Below, piece after piece: positions 9,330 through 16,969 of a stretch of DNA of 64,000 nt. A program made the position numbers and the translations under genes. The notes under the pieces are model-generated. The model was not told where the DNA came from. It worked only from the letters and a program-made list of their open reading frames with translations, and did not search any database. The stretch covers positions 124,001 to 188,000 of the forward strand of contig CAYMUL010000001.1 of assembly GCA_964393605.1 (NCBI GenBank), read 5' to 3'. The DNA is from CAYMUL01 sp964393605. Lineage in GTDB: Bacteria; Bacteroidota; Ignavibacteria; Ignavibacteriales; Ignavibacteriaceae. How positions within the stretch are numbered: the stretch's first letter is position 1; each line of letters opens with the position of its first letter.

Positions 9330-9347
9330 GTTAGCATAAAAGCTAAC
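9330..9347 (-). promoter_or_regulatory. palindromic operator of the toxin-antitoxin operon
   Basis: A perfect 6-bp inverted repeat, GTTAGC and GCTAAC, separated by 6 bases, sits 9 bases before the toxin start codon. Type II antitoxins usually repress their own operon from such a palindrome, so this is the likely HigA binding site. Seen directly; function inferred from the family. Confidence 0.55.
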
Positions 9348-9381
9348 AAGTATCAATTGATAAGTTTTGTTGATAATATGC

Positions 9382-9571
9382 GTATAACGGCGTTGCAACT
9401 AAGCGGCCACCCAAAGCAGACGGCTAAGTAATAACGACTAATTAAATAATTATAAAAAATTTTTCATAGTGTAATAAACTTGAACAAGAAACTTAAAACG
9501 GAACAAGAAAGCCAATAATTACAAAAATGCCAAATGCGAAAACGGCGTCCCCCTTGATTGGCTTGTTATAC
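9382..9571 (-). other. integron attC-like recombination site
   Basis: The gap between the unknown gene and the toxin gene is bounded by perfectly complementary 7-base boxes. Read on the minus strand these are GTATAAC (9571-9565, R'') and GTTATAC (9388-9382, R'). Next to R'' is TCAAGGGGGACGCCG and next to R' is CCGCTTAGTTGCAACGCC, which resemble the L''/L' zones and flanking bases of known attC sites. The length of 190 bp is long but within the range accepted for attC. The R boxes deviate from strict RYYYAAC/GTTRRRY at one base each. It lies just after a stop codon, where attC belongs. Confidence 0.5.
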
Positions 9572-9573
9572 AG

Positions 9574-10500
9574 TTATTTTAATACTCTAATAATCTCACT
9601 TAATAATAGATCCAAATCGTTAGAAAAATTGATTTGAATTTTATTAACTAAAATTTCTTTTTTTCTAATCTGTGTATGTAATACAGAATCAGCAATTTTC
9701 CTTGATGAGTTATCTAAATGTAACATTGAATCTTTAAAACTTTTAGTCCCATAATTGTTTGCAACTTCTTGAAAGTTTGGTTTATTGAAAATAGGAGGTA
9801 TGTGATCAATAATTGCTCTGATTATCAGAATACAGGAATAGTAATTAGAAAAATTATATGAAATATTTATCTCCTCACAAAATCTAATTAGTTTTGAAAG
9901 GTCAAATGTAATTGAAGATATTTGTTTAAGATTTTCAATTCTTTCAACAGAAACAAATTCTTTATTTTGTTCGGTATTCATTAACGAAATAGAGAGTTGA
10001 TTTATTAAAAACTCAATTTTGTTTTTTGTTATATCGTAAACATTTATCCATTCTTCAGCATAATATTGTGCTTTTCGTAAAATCGACTCCTTATACAGAT
10101 CAATTGAAGTATCCTTTGTCCCGATAAATTGTGCATTTGTAAATGTATTATAAAAATCTTCTTGGCGTGGATCATATTCGCTTTCTTCCTCGACATATTT
10201 ATCTTCATTGACCACAATGCGAATATTTTTAAACTTATTCAGAATATCTTCCAGAATTTCAACGCCTTTTCCAATAGAAACATTTTGAATATGTTTATGA
10301 AGATCATGTATACATTTTTTTGAAATTGACATTAGATAGTTTTTATACTCTTCTTCAGATTTATTGCTATTTACTGATAAAATTTTAAAAGATATAAATT
10401 CAGTATCATCATATGTAAAATACTCGTGCTTATATTCAATAATAGCATTTGAACCTTCATTTAAATATCTTTCAAATATTTTATCAAATATTAATTCCAT
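9574..10500 (-). CDS. hypothetical protein, possible cassette gene
   Basis: A 308-residue soluble protein of unknown function, acidic and Lys/Asn/Ile-rich, with no signal peptide or membrane segment. Residues about 185-305 are helical, with a hydrophobic stretch (YYSCILIIRAIIDHIPPIF) followed by NNYGTKSFKDS, HLDNSSRKIAD and LHTQIRKKE. This C-terminal pattern recalls uncharacterised proteins scattered on mobile DNA, but I cannot name the family. There is no Shine-Dalgarno before the ATG, as is common for integron cassette genes, and attC-like sequences lie on both sides. Probably horizontally acquired. Confidence 0.65.
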   Translation of the reverse strand: MELIFDKIFERYLNEGSNAIIEYKHEYFTYDDTEFISFKILSVNSNKSEEEYKNYLMSISKKCIHDLHKHIQNVSIGKGVEILEDILNKFKNIRIVVNEDKYVEEESEYDPRQEDFYNTFTNAQFIGTKDTSIDLYKESILRKAQYYAEEWINVYDITKNKIEFLINQLSISLMNTEQNKEFVSVERIENLKQISSITFDLSKLIRFCEEINISYNFSNYYSCILIIRAIIDHIPPIFNKPNFQEVANNYGTKSFKDSMLHLDNSSRKIADSVLHTQIRKKEILVNKIQINFSNDLDLLLSEIIRVLK

Positions 10501-10512
10501 ATACTTATAACT

Positions 10513-10535
10513 GTATAACTATTAATTCTCCCGCC
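10513..10535 (-). other. attC-like R' half upstream of the unknown gene
   Basis: On the minus strand this reads GGCGGGAG (L'-like), AATTAATA, then GTTATAC (R' box, 10519-10513), 13 bases before the start of the unknown gene. Spacing and order match the right end of an attC site, but no left half is recognisable further upstream. It would be the insertion point of the cassette holding the unknown gene. Confidence 0.35.
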
Positions 10536-10744
10536 AAAAATCCACATAGTATTCATAGCGGTTGTGCATACTAACTTCAAAACACGAATTTAATTTTTGT
10601 AGTTGTTTCATAAACTTTCTCGGGGGCAGCTACCCCATTTCCAATTTCCATTTTATTATTCACGGCAAAGTTAAACAGAAAAGACTTTTGCAACCAAATT
10701 ATTTTTTGCGAGGTGGTTTCTCGCAGAGTGAGAGTTGAAATGGA

Positions 10745-10805
10745 GAATCGGCTTAGTGTTTCTTAGTGTCTTGAGTGTCTTAGTGGTGAAAAAAAATCCA
10801 CCAAG
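10745..10805. repeat. intergenic repeat copy after the sensor kinase
   Basis: The 323-base gap 10501-10823 has no gene. Apart from the attC-like half at its left end and a small ggggcagctacccc hairpin near 10624, it holds one copy of the cttagtgtttcttagtgtc repeat. Its two arms (cttagtggtg and ccaccaag) face each other around an A-run, so transcripts leaving the kinase gene would form a hairpin followed by U residues. It may serve as that gene's terminator. Confidence 0.55.
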
Positions 10806-10823
10806 ACGCTGAACGACAGAGAT

Positions 10824-13800
10824 TTAATTTGGCGAGATGAATTTATACATCGGCGGTGAAAGTGAAATGATTACCTCAGTTCCGTGCGAGCTGTTGTTTC
10901 TCTCACTCAAATCTTCAAGTATGATTGGCTTCGGCAGTTCCATTTTGGCGCTCAAAAGTTTCAAGCGTTCTTCAATTATTTGTATTCCCTTCGAAATATG
11001 ATCCTCCTTCCTCTGCTTTTGCGCTTCTTTAATTCCAATTCCGTTATCGGTTATTTTTATTATCAAAGACCGGACAGTTACCAAATCAATCTCAACATTT
11101 TCAAAAGAGAATGAAATTGAAAGCAAACCATTTTTACCTGAATTAATTATCCCGTGCCATAGCGAGTTTTCAACGAAGGGTTGGATTATCATGTTAGGTA
11201 TCATAATATTGTCATTCGTAATTTCATCATCAACAATTATCTCGTACTTAAATTTTTCCTGGAAGCGGAGTTTTTCAAGATCGAGATAAAGTCGCAGCCG
11301 TTTTATTTCTTCCGATAAAAGAATAAATCCGCTGCCGGCAGTATCAAGATTTTTTCTGATAAGCTTCGCCATCATTGCGATGTAATTATTTGCCTCTTCA
11401 TTTTTTTGATGATTGATAAGATACTGCACCGAGTTGAGTGAGTTGAAAATAAAATGGGGATTCATCATTGCAGATAATGCTTGATGTTTGAGGTCATTTA
11501 TCCGTTCTGTGAGTTCCAATTTATCGCGGTTTCGTTTTGAGAGTAGTTTAATCCTCCACAAAACAATTGCCAGAATAGTTAAAAGAATTACTCCAAAAAT
11601 TAGAAGAATAAACCAGATAGTTTCAACAAAACGCGGAAGAACTGTGAATGAAACTGTAATCGGTTCACTCCAATCTGTATTTTGTGCTTTAGCAGAAATA
11701 TCCACATTGTATTCACCATGTTTTAATGATGTGAAGTTTAGGAAGTTTTGATCAGTTTCTATCCACTCGTTATTCAATTTGTATTTGTACTTCATTGCCC
11801 CAGGCGAAGAAAAATTCAATCCGGCAAATTCGATGTTGACATTATTCGCTTCGGGTTCGAATACCAATTCTTGATTATTTGAATAAATCGAATCACCGGC
11901 TTGGATGCTTATTAGTTTCATCTCGGGAGGATTTGGATGAAACTCATCGAACAGTTTTACATCAAGCAAAGAGAATCCGCTGCTCGTTGCGACATACAAA
12001 ATATTTTTTTCTTCATCATAAAAAAGTGAAAGCACTTCATCGGTTGTCAAACCCGATTTGCTATTCAAAAAAATTATTTCGTTGCCATCGAATAAATACA
12101 ATCCACGCATAGTTCCAATCCAGATTCTTCCTTTCTTATCTGATACAATTGAAGTAGAGAAAGAAAAGTCGTAACCGTTTATGTTTTTGTATTCTGAAAC
12201 AGAGCCATTCTTTAAATCATAATTTGCAATTCCTAAATCACCGGCGAACCACACTTTATTTTTTTTGTCTTGATAGATTGCTTTTATTCTTGAATTCAAT
12301 ACCGGGAAAGAGGTGAAAAAAGTTTTATCCCATTTTGCTATCCCCGCTGTTTCAGTAAAATTAGATAATTTGCACAAGCCAAGCGTTGAACCTACCCAAA
12401 TGCTGCCTTGTGTATCTTCATATAAATCGTTGAATCGGTTTGATAAAGTGCTGTCGCCAAAAATATAAAAAAGTTGATAAGTAGATTTGGCGGCGTGAAA
12501 ATTTCTATGAAGTCGTAAATGGTTTCCGGTAGTTCCAAATATATTCAAACCATTTTTTGTTCGAATAAAAGAAGGGCGGTTATTGAAATAAAAATTTTCT
12601 CCTTTATAAATAACCCGCTCTCCATCAGAGTTAGGAAAACCGCCGACAATATAAACACCATCGTCTAACACTTTGACGTTGAATATGTATTCAGTCAACG
12701 GGCTTTTTGGATCTTTCTTTATATACTCGAATTTATTTTTATAAAATAAATTTACTCCGTTGTATGTGCCTATAAAAATTCTGCCGTTATTATCCTTTGT
12801 AATTGAATGGACACTGTTACTACTTAAGCCGTCTTCTTCAGTATAGCTTGATAAAAAGAAATTCGTAAGGCAATAAACACCCTTGCCATAAGTTGCAACC
12901 CAAATGTTTCTTTCTTTATCCTCAAATAGATGATTTACGTTTGTAGTTTGAAGATTCATTTTGCTGCCAATATTAATAATCTCTTTTGAATTGTAAGGAA
13001 TTTTAAAGAGACCTTTATTCATAACTGAGAACCAAAGATTTCCTTTCTTATCTCTCAACAAATTTGATACTTCATTATTACCGCCGACATTTATTTTGTG
13101 AGTATCAATCACCTTGTTGTTTTTGATGTGATAAATATTTCCTTTCGAGCCGATATAAAAACTTCCGTCGCCGGCATCAGCTATACAATACGCCTCAATA
13201 TTAGGATTTTCTTCAATGTATATTTTTTTTACAGCATCATTCTTTATTTCAAATAATCCTTTTTTTGTGAGCGCAATTATTCTACGGTTTGATAAGGTAT
13301 CAATTTTATTTAGTGTGAACTGTTCAAGATAAATTACATCGAATGATGGTTTGCCGGAGTTATTTTCATTAAAGACGAATACATAATCACCTCTTGTATT
13401 AGTAAAGAGTTTATTATTCTTTAATGTTGGGATGTTAATGAGAAAAGTAATTCGTCCCAGTTTTCCATTTGTATCATCAAAGTAATTTTCAATCTTTCCA
13501 TTTTTTAGAACATTAATTCCTCTTTCATAATTGCCGAAGAAAATTTCATCATTAGTTCCTATTGCAACGGAAGTGATCATGTTTGAATTAAGTCCGTCTT
13601 CAATTGTATAAGTTGTAAAACGTTTTCCGTCAAAGCGGCTTGCCCCGTTTTGTGTAGCGAACCAGATGAATCCTTCTTTATCTTGAATAGTTTGAAATAC
13701 CGTTGCAGATGCAAGTCCGTCTGCCGATGTGTAATGGTAATAGGATGGAGTTTGTGTGTAAATAGTTGTATTGAAGAAAAAAATTACGGCAAGTGCAATT

Positions 13801-13955
13801 AAAAGATGGTTTGGAATGGTAACGCACAACTTAGTGAATCTTAGTGGTCTCCGTGGTTTGTTCTTAAAAAAATTTACCACTAAGTCACTAAGTCCACAAA
13901 GAAACACTAAGAAAAAATGGCGGATGAAAAACAATATTTCGTTTAATCTAATCAT
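10824..13955 (-). CDS. LytS-type sensor histidine kinase with Reg_prop propeller
   Basis: Large membrane sensor kinase, about 1,043 residues from the ATG at 13955. Order: N-terminal hydrophobic stretch, signal-like segment (IPNHLLIALAVIFFFNTTIYTQT), two seven-blade propellers made of Reg_prop repeats (e.g. IQDKEGFIWFATQNG, DGLSSNSVHSI), a Y_Y_Y domain (YKYKLNNEW...), one transmembrane helix (WFILLIFGVILLTILAIVLW), then a His_kinase domain with MMNPHFIFNSLNSVQ and an ATPase with ENSLWHGI and DNGIGI. Such proteins sense periplasmic ligands, often polysaccharides, and pass phosphate to LytTR regulators. Start is uncertain: TTG 13991 overlaps the regulator stop, ATG 13955 and TTG 13829 are alternatives. 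The first residues are encoded by an intergenic repeat (13828-13916). Confidence 0.85.
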   Translation of the reverse strand: MIRLNEILFFIRHFFLVFLCGLSDLVVNFFKNKPRRPLRFTKLCVTIPNHLLIALAVIFFFNTTIYTQTPSYYHYTSADGLASATVFQTIQDKEGFIWFATQNGASRFDGKRFTTYTIEDGLNSNMITSVAIGTNDEIFFGNYERGINVLKNGKIENYFDDTNGKLGRITFLINIPTLKNNKLFTNTRGDYVFVFNENNSGKPSFDVIYLEQFTLNKIDTLSNRRIIALTKKGLFEIKNDAVKKIYIEENPNIEAYCIADAGDGSFYIGSKGNIYHIKNNKVIDTHKINVGGNNEVSNLLRDKKGNLWFSVMNKGLFKIPYNSKEIINIGSKMNLQTTNVNHLFEDKERNIWVATYGKGVYCLTNFFLSSYTEEDGLSSNSVHSITKDNNGRIFIGTYNGVNLFYKNKFEYIKKDPKSPLTEYIFNVKVLDDGVYIVGGFPNSDGERVIYKGENFYFNNRPSFIRTKNGLNIFGTTGNHLRLHRNFHAAKSTYQLFYIFGDSTLSNRFNDLYEDTQGSIWVGSTLGLCKLSNFTETAGIAKWDKTFFTSFPVLNSRIKAIYQDKKNKVWFAGDLGIANYDLKNGSVSEYKNINGYDFSFSTSIVSDKKGRIWIGTMRGLYLFDGNEIIFLNSKSGLTTDEVLSLFYDEEKNILYVATSSGFSLLDVKLFDEFHPNPPEMKLISIQAGDSIYSNNQELVFEPEANNVNIEFAGLNFSSPGAMKYKYKLNNEWIETDQNFLNFTSLKHGEYNVDISAKAQNTDWSEPITVSFTVLPRFVETIWFILLIFGVILLTILAIVLWRIKLLSKRNRDKLELTERINDLKHQALSAMMNPHFIFNSLNSVQYLINHQKNEEANNYIAMMAKLIRKNLDTAGSGFILLSEEIKRLRLYLDLEKLRFQEKFKYEIIVDDEITNDNIMIPNMIIQPFVENSLWHGIINSGKNGLLSISFSFENVEIDLVTVRSLIIKITDNGIGIKEAQKQRKEDHISKGIQIIEERLKLLSAKMELPKPIILEDLSERNNSSHGTEVIISLSPPMYKFISPN
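13828..13916. repeat. cttagtg-family repeat inside the kinase N-terminus
   Basis: This 89-base segment carries opposed arms, cttagtgaatcttagtgg on the left and ccactaagtcactaag on the right, around an A-run. That is the structure of the intergenic repeat at 10745-10805 and in the 187-bp units near 50 and 53 kb. Here it lies in the open frame of the sensor kinase just before its signal-like segment, encoding low-complexity residues such as FLVFLCGLSDLVV and PRRPLRFTKLC. Confidence 0.7.
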
Positions 13956-13987
13956 AAAATAATTTCGATTAATAGAAATGATTACTT

Positions 13988-14734
13988 TCAAAGCGGCTTC
14001 AATATTGTTTTAATTTTTTTCAAAAACTCCGGCGCTCTTCGGCGTGATATTTCCACTTTGCTGCCGTCAATCATAGTTGCATAACCGCCGCTTACTTTTG
14101 AATAATCTTTAATATGCTTCAAGTTGATTATGTGTGATTTATGAGTTCTAAAAAAATATTTATCCGAAAGTGTATTTTCAAACTCTTTCAATGTGCGGGA
14201 GATGATTTTATTTTTCCCTTCTATTAAAATTATTTTAGTATAACAACCTTCAGCTTCAAGCCGTATAATTTTATCAGTTAGCACTACTTCAAATCCATTA
14301 GAAGCCGGCAGCATCAGTTTATCTGATTCGGCTGATAACTCAACGCTTATCTTTTTATTTTTTAGTGCTGACAGTTTTTTGATAGTTTGTTTTAGTTCTT
14401 TAATGTTGATTGGTTTCAGTAAATAATCTACTGCGCCGGCTTTAACTGCCTTAATTCCAAATTCTTCATAGGCGCTTACAAACACAGCCATAAAATTGCG
14501 CTCTTCAAATTCTGCGAGAAAGTCAAAGCCATCGAGTACCGGCATATTAATATCAAGAAATACAACATCCGGTTTATGAATTTTTACCAATTCGATCGCT
14601 TTGAGAACCGATTCAGCGACTTCAAGTACTTCAACTTCGGGACAGTAATCAATAAGAATTTTTTTAAGATTTTCACGCCCGTGAAGTTCATCGTCAACAA
14701 TTAAACTTGTCAACTTGTTTTTATTATCATTCAA
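13988..14734 (-). CDS. LytTR-family response regulator
   Basis: A 248-residue response regulator. The receiver domain (about 9-125) has the acidic pair DD at 14-15, the phosphoacceptor Asp61 in VVFLDINMPVLDG and the Lys in YLLKPINI. The LytTR DNA-binding domain (about 145-248) has RTHKSHIINLKHIKDY and the late VEISRRRAPEFLKKI. It is transcribed before the sensor kinase with overlapping stop and start, so the pair is one two-component system. Targets are unknown. Confidence 0.93.
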   Translation of the reverse strand: MNDNKNKLTSLIVDDELHGRENLKKILIDYCPEVEVLEVAESVLKAIELVKIHKPDVVFLDINMPVLDGFDFLAEFEERNFMAVFVSAYEEFGIKAVKAGAVDYLLKPINIKELKQTIKKLSALKNKKISVELSAESDKLMLPASNGFEVVLTDKIIRLEAEGCYTKIILIEGKNKIISRTLKEFENTLSDKYFFRTHKSHIINLKHIKDYSKVSGGYATMIDGSKVEISRRRAPEFLKKIKTILKPL

Positions 14735-14910
14735 AAATTTAATGCCTGATTAATTTCACATCCTAAATTTACGATATATTATGAATTCTTGTGATGCGCA
14801 AAATTTTTAATATTGATAATTCTAATATGGACAAGTCAGAACCAAAGTTAAATGTTCACCAATTTGTTATCTCACTTTGGTGATGAGAGTGTTCCAATGC
14901 AGAAAAAAAT

Positions 14911-15076
14911 ATTTCATCCCCTAAAGCTTTCGGGGATTTAGTTTCGGTTGCGTTATTTCTTTTACCAATATCTCATCGCTATGGGATGTTAATACTAAAA
15001 TGATTTTTCCCGTTAGGGAAAATATATTGGTAACAAGAGAACACGAACGAAACACAAAATCCCGTAGGGATGATAT
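14911..15076. repeat. large inverted repeat with hairpin ends
   Basis: The 577-base region upstream of the response regulator contains no gene. It holds two related arms in opposite orientation: about 14911-14974 (tcatccc, then a hairpin atcccc...ggggat, then agtttcggttgcgtt and taccaatat) and about 15019-15076, whose reverse complement gives tcatccctacgggatttt, gtttcgt, tgttaccaatat. A third hairpin, ttttcccgttagggaaaa, sits between them. The arms are alike but not identical, suggesting two copies of one short repeat inserted head to head. Confidence 0.65.
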
Positions 15077-15311
15077 AACATAATTTTTACTGTTCAAAAC
15101 ATCCCCTACAAAGTACTGCGAAACTAAAAGTTGAACATTTTACAAATAGTTGTTTTAGTCATAATTGACAAGGGTATGCAGAAACTGAGAAAAATATTTT
15201 GCCAGAATTAGTAGTGAATTTAATTGAAAGGTACTAATTCAACGTAGTAAAATTTCACAAATAACTGAACAACATTTCAAACACTATGAATAGAAAATCC
15301 CGTCAGCAATT

Positions 15312-16952
15312 CTATCGTAAAAGTAGCATCTTCCTCATTTGAACAAACTCTCCGGCTTGCAAACGATAGAAATAAATTCCACTTGGTAATTGATAATTGT
15401 TAATTCTTAATTGATAATTGTGGAAGCCTGCTTCTTTCCATTCGTTATCAATCAATGTTGCAACTTCATTTCCCAACACATCATAAATTTTTAATACAAC
15501 ATTGCCGGACGCTGAAAGCTGGTAACTGATTACGGTAGATGGGTTAAATGGATTCGGATAATTCTGCTCAAGTTTAAATGTGGTTATCATATCGCCAGAT
15601 TCTATCTCGCCAACGGGATTTTTACCATTTCCATTCAGACTGATAGAATAATTACCTGCATCACTCTGAATTGTTAGCTGTCCCGAATAATTCATATTGT
15701 TTGAGGGTTTAAACGATACTACCACTTCTGTCTTTTCAAACTTTTGTATTTGTGAAGGGAAATTCCCTATTGAAAATTCCTGCAAAGAAGAAACGACATT
15801 GTAAATCGTCAGAACTTTATCGCCATAATTAACAATTGATAAAATTAATTTTGAAGAATCCCCCACAGAAGTAGAATCAAAATTTAGATAATGAGGATAT
15901 GCTGCAAGCTTTGGAGTTGTTGGTCTTGTATTTGAAGAATTGAAACTGAAAATCCTATTCACAAACTCGAAATGGTCGATGAATGGATTTCGCTTGACCT
16001 GATAATTTGCAATAGCACTGTTTCTGTTTTTTTCTCGCGTAGAAACCGTATCGAAATTATTCCAATCTCGCAAAGCTTGTTCCTGTTCAGCTCCTAAATA
16101 ATTAGCATAGTTCGTGGTGTAACGAATTATAAAATAAAATATAGCTCTTGCAACATCACCTTTGTGTGAATCTCTCGGCTCAAATACAATTGCACCTTGA
16201 CTATTAGTCCCAAGTCTGCTGCCTCCTTGCTGCCAGGTAATGTTACTCACAACTTTTCCAAATGGATAATTGCTTCGTGTGTTATTCGCATTTGAATTTG
16301 TCGGATAAAGATGAAAGATATCGGAACGCATCGGTTCATTCTGACTGAACGTGCCCTGAGGCCAAGTATGTTCGGTATCAAAACCAAGATTCTGAGCTTG
16401 AGTTCTGTTTGCCGCTTTTATTTTTATTCCGGTATAAACACATTCAATTGTGTCGCCGGGTTGTTTATCTATTGTATCAAACATTCTATCGCGCGCAGTG
16501 TTGTAACCCAGAGAAGTATGCCCGCTAATTAATAAGTTGAGAGCAGATTTCAAATCATTGTCATATTTATCAAATGTTGATGCATCATAAAAATCTCCAA
16601 ACTTTCCCGAACCTTCAACCTCAAGTACGAATGCAGATGTGCTGTCGCTGGTTTCAAATACTATCAATCCTCTATCAACCACATTTTGTGTTGGAGAATA
16701 TTTAATCCAAACCTGAGCACTATCCTCAGAGTTTATAGAAAAAACCGAATCGTCGATAACAAAATTATTTGCATACTTTGCAATTGAAACAGTAACCGGA
16801 TTGCTATCATTGTTCTTCAAGTAAATGAATAAACTATCGGAAGATTTAACGGTAATTTGAGGAAACATTAGCTTCGACGTACCCGAATTTAATTGTGCAA
16901 ACGTGGAAGTATAGTTTAGTATAAGATATAGAATAAGTAAAAGTTTTTGCAT
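15312..16952 (-). CDS. T9SS-exported endonuclease I family nuclease
   Basis: Secreted nuclease of 546 residues. Order: signal peptide (1-20), an immunoglobulin-like domain of the HYDIN/choice-of-anchor type (about 22-115), an endonuclease I (EndA/NucM) domain (about 120-335) with DTEHTWPQG (His195) and DIFHLYP (Asp211, His214), a second HYDIN-like domain (about 350-440), and a C-terminal T9SS sorting domain (about 460-546, NYPNPFNPSTVISYQL). It should cleave DNA or RNA outside the cell for nutrient or phosphate gain. The sorting domain contains the HNYQLRINNYQL segment encoded by an attgataattg-type repeat (15386-15420). It follows the Asp-box gene after 17 bases, suggesting an operon. Confidence 0.93.
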   Translation of the reverse strand: MQKLLLILYLILNYTSTFAQLNSGTSKLMFPQITVKSSDSLFIYLKNNDSNPVTVSIAKYANNFVIDDSVFSINSEDSAQVWIKYSPTQNVVDRGLIVFETSDSTSAFVLEVEGSGKFGDFYDASTFDKYDNDLKSALNLLISGHTSLGYNTARDRMFDTIDKQPGDTIECVYTGIKIKAANRTQAQNLGFDTEHTWPQGTFSQNEPMRSDIFHLYPTNSNANNTRSNYPFGKVVSNITWQQGGSRLGTNSQGAIVFEPRDSHKGDVARAIFYFIIRYTTNYANYLGAEQEQALRDWNNFDTVSTREKNRNSAIANYQVKRNPFIDHFEFVNRIFSFNSSNTRPTTPKLAAYPHYLNFDSTSVGDSSKLILSIVNYGDKVLTIYNVVSSLQEFSIGNFPSQIQKFEKTEVVVSFKPSNNMNYSGQLTIQSDAGNYSISLNGNGKNPVGEIESGDMITTFKLEQNYPNPFNPSTVISYQLSASGNVVLKIYDVLGNEVATLIDNEWKEAGFHNYQLRINNYQLPSGIYFYRLQAGEFVQMRKMLLLR

Positions 16953-16969
16953 AATGTTCTCAATTAAAA

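Noticed and set aside
8641..10541. Integron-integrase or transposase for the small island
   Set aside because: No frame in the neighbourhood has tyrosine-recombinase or transposase motifs; the island is at most an integrase-less cluster.
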